From contig OZ231126.1 in NCBI GenBank assembly GCA_965153355.1, positions 65,968,001 to 66,032,000 on the forward strand: a DNA stretch of 64,000 nucleotides, in the 5' to 3' direction. Position numbers and translations under genes: made by a program. The DNA is from Flaccisagitta enflata. Taxonomy: Eukaryota; Chaetognatha; Sagittoidea; Aphragmophora. This document shows, piece by piece, positions 22,097-31,465 of this stretch. The notes under the pieces are model-generated. The model saw nothing but the letters and a program-made list of their open reading frames with translations. It was not told the DNA's origin and searched no databases. Numbering within the stretch: the stretch's first letter is position 1; every line of letters starts with the position of its first letter.

Positions 22097-22399
22097 AATT
22101 GTTAAGGTAAGAAGTAACGCCAGTGCGTAACTCCCTACAGCATAGTAAGACAGCAATGATGACTAAAAAAATTGCACCATAAAAATCACCTTTACATACA
22201 TCTTCATCCGAGTAAGGAAGTAGATCTAGTAGAAGGAAAAGTGAAATATCTTCCCAACCTAATGAGTGACATCGCTGAAAAAAAGATTGACCATAATGTA
22301 TATAAAATACTATAGATTAAAAGAAATATTAACTGTCTGCGCTGAAGTTGACCTTTATGTCCCCGGACATTAACTCTGAATGCATGAACAGAAAATTGC

Positions 22400-22780
22400 G
22401 GGTGCGGTCCAGTAGTCCTACAGTACTTAGCACTACACCCAAGTAGTCCTACCGACCCACTACTCCTACCAGCAACTAGTCCTACTAGCTACTAGTCCTA
22501 CTGCCCACTAGTCCTAAGGTAATTTGAAGAAGAGTGTCAGTAGTCCTAAGGTACTACTGCCACTAGTCATAAGGGATTTTACTGTAACAACACTGTCCTG
22601 AGGTACTACTGCCACTAGGCCTAAAGGATTTTATTGCAACAACACTGCCAGTAGTCCTACTGCAAAGTTGTTATAACAGCCAGTAGTCCTACTGCAGTTA
22701 TCCCACTGCAGAAATGTCATATTCATAACTACCAGTCATTACCACCAGTAGTCCTACAGCCATATTATCATAAATGCTGG
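22400..22780. repeat. left subterminal TAGTCCTA-word array
   Basis: More than ten tagtccta-type words occur (agtagtcctacag, ctagtcctactg, cagtagtcctac), spaced 15-40 bp apart. The matching inverted array is at 28563-28816. Confidence 0.8.
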
Positions 22781-23063
22781 TAGTCCAATAACAGCATTGA
22801 ACGCAGGCATGGACAGCAGGCAAGGACAGCATTCTGAGAAGTTTGACTTTGACAACCTAATGACATGGTCCACTTCGCTCAGAGGGGAACAAGTAATACA
22901 AGGTTAAGATATCTTACAGGATAGGTGGACATTCCCCTTCTACACACATAGGGCCAAACTAGGCCTCTATGAATTTTTAACACAAACATTACAGACTGAC
23001 ATAGGGACCGAAAAATGATAAAACACACAGATTCTATTAGTCGCAAATCCGTGACCTATTTAG

Positions 23064-23672
23064 GTGCCTCACATAAATGTCAATTTAAATGAGGCTTATT
23101 TTAGTCCTACAAAAGCTAACAATAAATTCTCATTTAGATCGGAAGACATGCAGGAAATTTTAGAATTTATATTGGATAAAATTCATGTAAAATATGGTGA
23201 AAATGTTTATAAGCAAGTGATAGGAATTCCTATGGGTCTTGATTCTGGAACGGATATTGCTAATTTACTTTTATATAGTTATGAATCAGACTATGTGGGT
23301 GAAATTTCTAAGGTAGATCTTCTTACAGCAAGAAAATTCAAGCTTAATGGGAGATACATTGATGATCTCTTTGTAGCTAATTTTCCAACCTTTAGGGATC
23401 ATATCTATAGAGTATACCCTCGAGATCTAGAAATAGAATCAGAATCTAATAATACTCAGGTAGTAACATACTTAGACTTAAAAATTGAATCAGAAAATTT
23501 TTCTGTCTATTATAAACACGATGATTTCTCTTTTGATATTGTTAACTTTCCATACATAGACAGCTGTATACAAAAAAAAATCAGCCTTTGGTGTCTATTA
23601 TGGTCAATCGATAAGATATGCTTGACTTTTGTCAAAATATGAAGATTTTTTACTAATATGCAGATCTTTAGT
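23064..23672 (+). pseudogene. reverse transcriptase fragment, interrupted and frameshifted
   Basis: The frame opens after a stop at 23061. It carries RT hallmarks: VIGIPMGLDSG at about residues 52-62 (fingers/palm), RYIDDLF at 97-103 with the catalytic DD, and YLDLKI at 136-141. KHDDFSFDIVNFP follows at 151-163. It belongs to the widespread metazoan RT group with GIPMG..YIDD..YLDL motifs, tentatively Penelope-like. An A-run near 23571 shifts the frame; the next frame carries the expected AFGVYYGQSIRYA, then a TGA. At 23672 a nested element breaks it, and its C-terminal part resumes at 28453. The copy is dead: frameshift, stop and insertion. Confidence 0.85.
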
Positions 23673-24141
23673 CACCATGCTGCCTAGCTGTGATACATAG
23701 GAAAAAATAACACAGCATAGCGACCTATTCTGGAGTGTTAAATACACCTAGACGGATGTCCCCATGCGTGAGACCAAAAATTCTGTTTGGATTTTGACAA
23801 GAAAACGCCATTAAAAGCCGTAAAATGCCATAAAATGGGCATTTTTCAACATTTTTTGTGCATGAAGAGCTACGGAATTGCCAATCTAGTCAGGAAATGG
23901 CCAAACAGTAATGCTATGGCACTGATACACGATCAAGCAAAAATTTGGGTCATGCCAAAATCAACTGGTATCATTTTTTGCAGTTCAATGCCGTCAAGAT
24001 GGCATTTTTAAGCATTTTTGGGTGTTACTCACTCGTAGAGCATAACAGTAACTTGAAAACTGCCAGAAAAAGTGTATTAGAGCCTAAAACAAACGAATTA
24101 TAAAGTTTCTCAACAGTGTTGCAATATTGTCCGTCAAAGTA

Positions 24142-24314
24142 CAGTGGAGCACCGCTGGAGCGCTCCCGCTAATAAGGCATGCCGCCTTTAAGGCATCTAA
24201 CTTACAGTCCCTTGAAAGATTTTTTAGTTATTTCTATGTTGGCAATAAGGCAGCTTCACTATAAGGCATTATTTGGCCCAGCCCCTTGGCATGTGCTCTA
24301 GTGAAGCTCAACTG
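24142..24314. mobile_element. pogo-like MITE (173 bp), TA target
   Basis: The ends are CAGTGGAGCACCGCTGGAGC and the inverse of CAGTTGAGCTTCACTAGAGC. TA lies at 24140-24141 and 24315-24316. The CAGTGGA..C start is typical of pogo/Tigger-type termini. It sits in the left arm of the 4.8-kb element; the homologous right arm (near 26090) lacks it. Confidence 0.8.
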
Positions 24315-24419
24315 TACCGTAAAAGGTTGTAAAATGCAGTTAAGATAGCATTTGTGGCATTTTTTTGAATTATTTAGGCCCTTTAACTCTCTGCCTAAGT
24401 ATTTGCATTTATGTGTAAT

Positions 24420-24424
<5 letters not shown>

Positions 24425-24484
<60 letters not shown>

Positions 24485-24489
24485 TTTAC

Positions 24490-24520
<31 letters not shown>

Positions 24521-24561
24521 TACATGCGTTAGTGCACATGTGTGTGTGTGTGTGTGTGTGT
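24425..24561. repeat. (GT)n microsatellite, interrupted
   Basis: Three GT blocks are separated by gagtttac and tttttacatgcgttagtg. Confidence 0.97.
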
Positions 24562-24720
24562 TTGGAGATTTGCTCGTGAACATGCGGTGGGAGCAATGCA
24601 AGAGCAAGCCTCGGAATGCTTCATTTTGACAGAGTTGTGCTATTATCAATCACAACTTGTTTCTAATTCTGATTTTGAAACATAGTTAACTCAGCAAAGT
24701 ATTATATTGCATAAGTAGCT

Positions 24721-24734
24721 AAACACAGACAGAC

Positions 24735-24771
<37 letters not shown>

Positions 24772-24890
24772 TACACACACACACACACAAGCATGCACGC
24801 AAGCACGCACATGCACACGCACACACACACATACTCACACTCACACACACTCACACATGCGCATGCATACACATACACACACACACACAC
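24721..24890. repeat. (ACAG)n-(CA)n compound microsatellite
   Basis: ACAGACAG repeats give way to ACACAC with many single-base variants. Confidence 0.95.
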
Positions 24891-25327
24891 TTAGAGATGA
24901 TATTGACCTAACTGTCTCAATTACTACCCTGAAAAGTGTCAGATATTCCATTTTTACGGCATTTTCTGGCCTTCCAATATCATTTTTACGACTTGAAATT
25001 GTTCTGAATCGCTTAAAATATCTGGATGAATGTATTTTAGCTAGACCCTTGCGACAGAGCATTTTCGCCACAATTTTGATGCAATTTTGCTGCAATTTCG
25101 ACGAGCCTCCTAATCCCCATGCAACTTCTGGTTCCGGATGTTGCTGAAACCGCGGTGTCTGGTTTCCGGTTTCCAGTTTTTGAGGGCAATTATCACTTGT
25201 TGCTTCTGATACAATGTGCCACTTATGCCTTGGAGTGAATTGCACTTCATGTTTTTGATAAATACTTTTAGAAAACCATTCCCAATTTGTATGCTGCGAT
25301 TTTGTTTTAAATTCTTTTTCCATCTTT
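24891..25327. other. interior of the 4.8-kb element; no gene
   Basis: TTTTACGGCATTTT-type words recur, as elsewhere in this element. A minus-strand frame of about 140 codons shows no family features and I do not support it as a gene. Confidence 0.45.
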
Positions 25328-25545
25328 TTAGTTGCGTGCTACGCGACTCTACGCCCTTTGTTGGTCAGTCCGTCGGTCCGTCAGTCTGTTGGTCCATCAG
25401 TCTGTCCATCCATTGGTTTGTCCGTCAGCCCTCCATCCGTCCTTTACTTTTTGGGTTTTTGCGGTCTTTGGCCTCCCTGCTCCTGTGCCAAACAAACCTC
25501 AGCCTCTCCCACCACGCGACTGGGGTAGCCATGTATCCAGCCTTG
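25328..25545 (-). mobile_element. CAAG/CTAA element, subfamily A
   Basis: TTAGTTGCGTGCTACGCGAC opens it. A GTCC/GTCAG tract, tttactttttggg and tgctcctg follow, and it ends ggtagccatgtatccagcct, tg. The stem has one unpaired change (TTGCG/CGCGA). Confidence 0.78.
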
Positions 25546-25569
25546 TTTTTATGCCAGAATACACAGCAC

Positions 25570-25572
<3 letters not shown>

Positions 25573-25620
<48 letters not shown>

Positions 25621-25764
25621 CGCATCATCCATGAATTGACTAAAACAGGTGCGCTCGATTTGATCATCATCCAACGCGATCACTTGGCCCATGAACGGAA
25701 GTGCTATTGTTAAGTCGCATAGTGAGCCAGAAAGAGGGAAAGAGAGTCAGAGAGAGTCAGAGAG

Positions 25765-25801
<37 letters not shown>
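25573..25801. repeat. two (GA)n microsatellites
   Basis: Pure GA lies at 25573-25620 and again at 25739-25801, the second starting as (GAGTCA GAGA)n. Confidence 0.95.
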
Positions 25802-25805
<4 letters not shown>

Positions 25806-26186
25806 CAGTTACACTTATATTGGTTGACAAAGATTGGTAACCGATCTATGGCGGTTTTAAGTGGGCAAAACCTGCCAACAATTAGTAGTTAATAATTGGC
25901 ACACAATATCACCTATCGTGTTCCTCGCACTGCTTTAATTTTAGCGCCAACTCATCATGGTTTTACTGATTTCTGACCACCAGAGCAGTTGCACGAGCAA
26001 TAATGCTGTAAAAAAAGCTTAAAATGCCATTTTAACGGCATTTATCGACTTTTTACGGGATTTTGATGAGGCCAAATTGCAACGCTGTGTTGAGAAACTT
26101 TGATACATGTTTGTTTTAGCACCTATTACCCTTTTTCTGGCATTTTTTAAGCTACTGTCCTGCAATAAAAGAGAGTAACTTCCAAA

Positions 26187-26439
26187 CAAGGCCAAAACCT
26201 TACAGTCGCGTGTGGTTGTTAAGACCATATGACCAAAAGACCAAAAGATTTGAAGACTAAAAAACCAAAAGACTAAAAGACTAAATGTAAATTGTCTTGA
26301 AATAACTTAAGATGACTAAAATTACTTCAAATGATGTAAAATGACAAAAAAAAGCTAAGCCTGTCCGATGGACCGACGGACCGATGGACCAACCAACAGA
26401 CGGACAAAGCGGGTCATAGAGTTGCTTGCACGTGACTAA
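26187..26439 (+). mobile_element. CAAG/CTAA element, subfamily B-like (253 bp)
   Basis: It begins CAAGGCCAAAACCTTACAGT, CGCGTG. It carries short (GACTAAAA)n arrays, a GACCGACGGACC tract and agcgggtcatagagttgctt, and ends gcacgtgact, CTAA. It splits the right arm of the 4.8-kb element. Confidence 0.8.
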
Positions 26440-26602
26440 AAATACTTGAAAATGCCAGTTTAACAGCATTTTATGGCTTAATATGGTATCAAATGATGGC
26501 TGCTTGGCCTGAATTAATGCGTGATTGTGTCTCAGTGCCAAATCAATAATGTTTGACCATTTCCTGATTAGCTTGGCTACTTTTAAGCTCATTATACTAA
26601 AA

Positions 26603-28266
26603 CAAGGCCAACACCTATAAGTCGCGTGCGAGACTTACTTGCATAATCGCCAAATTATATAAGCACGTTATTTCGTGTAATGACGATAATGACTATAATT
26701 ACCTATTGACCTATAATTGCCTATAATTACCTGTAGTTACCTTTAATTACCCATAGTCAAATAATGACCTATAAGTTCCTATAAAGACCTATGATTACCT
26801 ATAATTAAATATGGACTTATAATTACCTTTAATGACATATGATTACCCATCTTTACCCACAATTACCTATAATAACATAATGTCCTATGAAAACCTATAA
26901 TGACCTTTGACTACCTATAATTACCTATAATTACCTATAATTACCCATAATCAAATAATGACCTATAAGTACCTACAAAGACCTATGATTACCTATAATT
27001 ACATATGGACCAATAATTACGTTTAATGACATATGATTACCCATAATTACCCACAATTAGCTATAATAACATAATGTCCTATAATTACCTATAATGACCT
27101 ATGATTACCTATAAAGACCTATGATTACCTATATTTACATATGGACCAATAATTACCAATAATGACCTATGATTACCCATAATTACCCATAACTACCTTT
27201 AATAACATAATGACCTATAACGACCTATGATTACCTATAATTACCTATGATTAGCTATAATTACCTATAATTGAATAATGACCTATGATTACCTATAATG
27301 ACCTATGATTACCTACAATTGCATAATGACCTATACCGTATTTTCTCCATAAAGCGCCCCCCCTCCAAAAAGCGCCCCCCCATTGTTTTTCTTAGTGTCA
27401 CTCTCTTCAGTAAAGATTTGCATAGAAATACAAAGTAAAATGATGTAAAAACACAACACAATGAGCTATTTTCACTGACTTTCTAACAGATATATGCAAA
27501 GAATATCTCTTTTTCAAGTCAAATTTAGCATTTTGATTGCCTTTCATGAAAAACATGGATCGAATAATAGTTTATCTTCAATAAAAAGGGGGCGCTATTT
27601 GGAGGGTTAAAAAGCAAGGTCATATTTCAATTTCAAAAGCGCCCGGGGCGCTTTTTAGAGAAAATACGGTAATGACCTATAATTACCTTTGATTACCAAA
27701 AATTGCATAATGACCTAAAATTACCTATAATTATGTAAATAAACAGTGAAATGACTGTATTGACTGAAATGACTAAAATGACTGAGAATGACTTAAAATG
27801 ACTTAGAATGACTAGAAATGACTTAAAATGACATATAATGACTTATAATGACTTATAATGACTTATAATGACACAAAATGACTTAAAATGACTAAAGATG
27901 ATGAAAAGGATTATATTGACTAAAATGACAATAATGACTCAAAATGACTTTAAATGCCTTAAAATCACTTAAAATGACTTAAAATGACTTAAAATCACTT
28001 AAAATGACCTAAATTAACTTAAAATAACTTAGAATGACTTAAAATGATGAAAAGGATTATGTTGACTAAAATGACAATAATTACTTTAAATGACTTAAAA
28101 TGACTTAAAATGACTTAGAATGACTTAGAATGACTTAGAATGACTTAGAATGACTTAAAATGACTTAAAATGACTTAAAGAAATAAAATTGATAAAAAAA
28201 GTAAAGTGTGACCAACCGACCGACCAACGGACAAAGCGGGTTGTAGAGTCGCGTGCACGCGACTAA
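26603..28266 (+). mobile_element. CAAG/CTAA element, subfamily B, 1.66 kb with long arrays
   Basis: It begins CAAGGCCAACACCTATAAG, TCGCGTGCGAGACTTA. It holds an array of CCTATAATTA/CCTATAATGA 10-12-mers (26690-27335 and 27670-27735) and an array of AATGACTTAA 10-mers (27770-28185). Then come AAAGTAAAGTGTGAC, a GACC tract, gcgggttgtagagtcgcgtg and the hairpin, ending CTAA. A MITE with TA ends interrupts the first array. The insertion broke the right arm of the 4.8-kb element inside an A-run. Confidence 0.88.
27336..27669. mobile_element. CCGTATTTT-ended MITE (334 bp), TA target
   Basis: The ends are CCGTATTTTCTCCATAAAGC, GCCCC and their inverse (gcgctttttagagaaaatac, gg). TA lies at 27334-27335 and 27670-27671. 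It is the same length as the copy at 44173-44506; a third copy is at 35826-36577. Confidence 0.88.
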
Positions 28267-28452
28267 AAATGGTGAAAAATGCCCATTTTACGGCATTTTA
28301 CGGCTTATAATGGCGTTTTCTCATAAAAATCCAAACAGAATTTTTGGTCTCACACATGGGGACATCCGTCTAGTTGTATATAACACTCCAGAATAGGTGG
28401 CTAAGCTGTGTCATTTTTTCCTACCTGTCACAGCTAGGCAGCACGGTGTAGT

Positions 28453-28524
28453 AGATGAACTTAAAACCAAAGGCTTCAAAGAATATGATTTAAAACAACT
28501 AACTTCAAGATTCTTTTAAAGAAA
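28453..28524 (+). pseudogene. reverse transcriptase C-terminal piece beyond the insertion
   Basis: In the frame starting gatgaacttaaaacc the sequence reads DELKTKGFKEYDLK, then a stop after SRFF. This matches the region that follows the YLDL motif by some 60-80 residues in such RTs. It directly continues the fragment ending at 23672 once the intervening element and one TAGT copy are disregarded. Confidence 0.7.
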
Positions 28525-28562
28525 AACATGCATTTTCAATCAAAAAACAGACTTGATTGGAG

Positions 28563-28816
28563 TAGGACTAGTGGGCCTTGACAGGAATATTAAGATTTGC
28601 CTTAGGACTACTGGGCTATTAGGCTTGGATTTACAAATCTGTGTTAGGACTAGTGGAATATCTTATGTTTTTCCCCTTAGGACTAGTGGCATTTCTTTGT
28701 AGGACTAGTGGACAAGAGGACTAGTCGGCAGAAGGACTAGTGGGCAAGAGGACTAGTGGGTTGGTAGGACTACTTGGGTGTAGTACTAAGTACTGTAGGA
28801 CTACTGGGCGGAACCC
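28563..28816. repeat. right subterminal TAGTCCTA-word array (inverted)
   Basis: The words read aggactagtgg and taggactac here, the inverse of the left array. The outermost 55 bp are close to the outer left end. Confidence 0.8.
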
Positions 28817-28999
28817 AAAATTGCATGAAACATCATGTCAATTGATTCAATTTTAAAAATCAAGGGTGCTTTAATTCTTTGTTTTCCGGTTGGAATCCAA
28901 AGCAGAACTTCAAGATCTATCCACCAGGGCCGATATTGTAGACGCTAGCGTTTGGCCGTGGTGATTTTATCTTACACGCAGTTGAATTTGATTTCAGAG

Positions 29000-29244
29000 C
29001 AAAATCTGAATTGTTGAGGTCCACGGGTTTGTCTTTTTCAAGCTCTAGAGAATCGTTGGACCTAGATACAGCTCTCATTACCTCATCTTTACTCTCGTTT
29101 TCCTCGCCCTCCTCCCTCTCTCTCCTCCCCATTCACTTGACCCGCTTCCATTTGACCCATTATCCTTCAGTGCCTCCCTCCGCTCGCCAAAATCGAGCCC
29201 ACGCTTCAGATCACCGTCAACAACCTTCTAGTCATTACCACTCA

Positions 29245-29337
<93 letters not shown>

Positions 29338-29692
29338 CGTTATCTGCCGCCTCAGTTCCTGCTCCGAAATTACAAAATCGTAATTCCTCGTAATCGTTTC
29401 CATCGTCATTCTTTTCCACTCTCTTACTCTTACGTTTCCGCCGCCGCTTCCGCTTCCGCATCCGCTTCCGCATCCGCTTCCGCATCCGCTTCCGCTTCCA
29501 CCAATTTCGTTACCCCGATTCATAATGTCGGTGTTCTTCGGAATGAGGAAGAGGAACGGACGAGAAGAGGGGAAAGAGATGAGAAGAATGATGAGGAGGA
29601 AGAAGATGAAGAAGAGAGAATTTCGATCGGAGGAGACGCGGATTGTTTCGTCGGAACGGATGCAGGAAATCCATCGACCTCCGTGCCTACAG
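29000..29692 (+). CDS. polyQ / Ala-Ser-repeat exon of the unrecognised gene
   Basis: An acceptor (tttgatttcag, AG at 28996-28997, with a second AG two bases on) opens a frame that runs to a consensus donor, acag|GTAAGG, at 29693. It is Ser-rich at first (STGLSFSSSRESLDLD). A run of 30 identical CAA codons follows (29248-29337, polyQ), then a basic stretch and (AlaSer)n from TCC/GCT repeats. An acidic segment (DEEEEDEEE) follows, and it ends NPSTSVPT. With the second AG, its entry phase (1) matches the donor at 19283, and its exit phase (1) matches the exon at 30512. Joining it to 17963-19283 is inference across a 9.7-kb intron. An undetected exon may lie between. Low-complexity proteins of this kind are common in nuclear regulators, but no domain is seen. 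Confidence 0.48.
29248..29337 (+). repeat. (CAA)30 coding-frame trinucleotide repeat
   Basis: Thirty uninterrupted CAA units encode polyglutamine if the exon call is right. The lack of CAG interruptions implies a length-variable tract. Confidence 0.95.
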
Positions 29693-29733
29693 GTAAGGAA
29701 GGAAAAAGAGAGAGAAGGAAAAAGAGTGAGAGT

Positions 29734-29898
<165 letters not shown>

Positions 29899-30042
29899 CA
29901 TGCTTTGAAGTGTCAATGAATACAACAGGAGTTTTCCGTCACTACCCGTATACCCCTAGGGCCGCACGCACTCGCTCTCGCACTTGCTTTTGCATTCGCT
30001 TTCGCACTCGCACTCGAAAGGCTGCCGTCTGTCCGGCCTTTT

Positions 30043-30266
30043 TTGTTGTGGACACGCAACTGTACTAGAGGCTTTGTCCTTCCGTTCGTCCGTTTGTCCG
30101 TCCCTTATTCCGTTGGTCCGTCCGTTGGGCCGTGGTGATTGAGTCAAAAAGTGGAAAAACCAGCGTTTTAGACACTTTGTTGTGTAGAGTGGGGGTTTGG
30201 GTGTGGATGGGGGTTTGATGCCCCTGCCCACCCGTCCGCAACGATATTGTGACCCCGCGTCACTTG
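30043..30266 (-). mobile_element. CAAG/CTAA element, subfamily C
   Basis: On + it opens gttgtggacacgcaactgta, then gaggctttgtcc and a GTCC tract. gtggaaaaaccagcgtttta follows, then ttggggtgtgg-like sequence. It ends ccgtccgcaacgatattgtg, accccgcgtcacttg. Confidence 0.8.
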
Positions 30267-30511
30267 TTTGTGTGCTTCCGCTATTGATTCTCAATATCAT
30301 TGACTTTTTTTTTCTCATCATTCACGTTTTTATACCGCGTTCTTTTTAACTATCCACGATTCTGTTGTTTTTGTTAGAAGATGCCTTTATCGTTTTCATT
30401 TGTCTTTTGACAGGTGGCGTTGCCTTATCGGATTCCCATTTCTGTTTCTATCTATCTCTCGTCGGTTATCGATTTCCTGTTATCAGATGATTATATTTTG
30501 TCTGCTTACAG

Positions 30512-30591
30512 ATGGTGTTTCAGCGTTGAGGCGCCGCCGGCGAAGGAAAAAAGGTTGTTGTTGCGGATTGGCTGAAGGCAAACAAAGTCTG
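30512..30591 (+). CDS. Arg/Cys-rich small exon of the unrecognised gene
   Basis: The acceptor tctgcttacag and donor ctg|GTGAGT enclose 80 nt. Entered in phase 1 (as the donor at 29692 requires) it reads DGVSALRRRRRRKKGCCCGL, AEGKQSL and leaves phase 0. A basic cluster next to three Cys could be a nuclear-localisation or palmitoylation-type signal; this is speculation. The exon is supported by phase and splice sites only. Confidence 0.42.
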
Positions 30592-30740
30592 GTGAGTTTT
30601 GCGACTTCCAATAATTCGCCCCCTTCAACTCATCCTTACCCTCTCTCCCTCGAAAATGAGAAACAACCTCATAATAGACCCTCCAACACCACCACCACAA
30701 GCATAAAAGACCCCCCCACCACCACCACCAGAGAAAAAAA

Positions 30741-31128
30741 CAAGGCCAACACCTATAAGTCGCGTGCGAGACTTACAAACAAAGAATGACTTAGAATGAC
30801 TTAGAATGACTTTCAATGACTTAGAATGACCTAAAATGACCAAAATTGACTTAAAATGACTAAAAACCCTAATAACCAAAAATGACTTAACATAACTTAA
30901 AATGACTTAAAATGACTCAAAATGACTTAGAATGACTCAAAATGACTTAGAATAACTATAAATGACTTAAAATGACTTAACATGACCTAAGAGTTGACGT
31001 TATAGTACAAAAAAGTAAAGTGTGACGGACGGACCGATGGACGGACGGACGGACGGACCAACGGACGGACGGACTGACCGACGGACGGACCGACAAAGCG
31101 GGTTGTAGAGTCGCGTGCACGCGACTAA
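30741..31128 (+). mobile_element. CAAG/CTAA element, subfamily B (388 bp)
   Basis: CAAGGCCAACACCTATAAG, TCGCGTGCGAGACTTA is followed by about 20 AATGACTTAG 10-mers. Then come AAAGTAAAGTGTGAC, a GGACGGACC tract, and gttgtagagtcgcgtgcacg, cgact, CTAA. It is the near mirror of the copy at 5579-5938. Confidence 0.9.
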
Positions 31129-31465
31129 AAATCAATAATATCATTATTGACAAACAAAAACGTGACCAAGCATAGATGAGCTCTTCATTAGAAAGCGGTA
31201 GCTATTCTCCGGGTTTACTCGAGTTAACCGTGTGATAAACACATGCTCTTTTAGGCTGCATCTTTTAGAATGCTTTTTGGGTGACTACGACTACGACTAT
31301 TGTGACTATTGTGAAATCAAACGTTAGCGTGAATGTGGTTTTGGTACTAGGAAAATATTAGTTGATTACCATTGACAAATAAAGGGTTTGTTACCAAAAT
31401 GGAGAGAGGAAGGAAATGTTGTGAACTAAATCTTTTCTTTTGATACAACCAATGTATATAAAATA

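Larger units (their letters stand above)
23673..28448. mobile_element. 4.8-kb CAC...GTG-ended element, 4-bp TSD TAGT
   Basis: The left end is CACCATGCTGCCTAGCTG and the right end is the inverse of CACCGTGCTGCCTAGCTG. TAGT flanks at 23669-23672 and 28449-28452. The inverted arms extend beyond 600 bp. For example gagaccaaaaattctgtttg is at 23771 and inverted at 28332; caggaaatggccaaaca is inverted near 26555. The right arm is cut into pieces at 26010-26186, 26440-26602 and 28267-28448 by younger insertions. No transposase is seen. The Chapaev/CMC-like assignment rests only on CAC ends and the 4-bp TSD. Confidence 0.82.
22400..28816. mobile_element. RT-bearing inverted-repeat element, 8-bp TSD
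   Basis: The left end is GGGTGCGGTCCAGTAGTC and the right end is the inverse of GGGTTCCGCCCAGTAGTC. Both continue into acagtactta, actacacccaagtagtccta. The 8-bp duplication AAAATTGC lies at 22392-22399 and 28817-28824. Both subterminal regions (22400-22780 and 28563-28816) are rich in irregularly spaced (C/A)TAGTCCTA words, inverted between ends. Removing the nested element at 23673-28448 plus one TAGT leaves about 1.64 kb, whose only coding trace is a broken reverse transcriptase. An RT inside inverted ends could be a Penelope-like element with inverted LTR-like ends. Alternatively, a DNA element captured an RT. Confidence 0.7.

Noticed and set aside
24841-25323. Minus-strand frame of about 160 codons as a gene
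   Set aside because: It lies inside the 4.8-kb CAC-ended element. It begins in a microsatellite, lacks family features, and shares short words with the non-coding arms.
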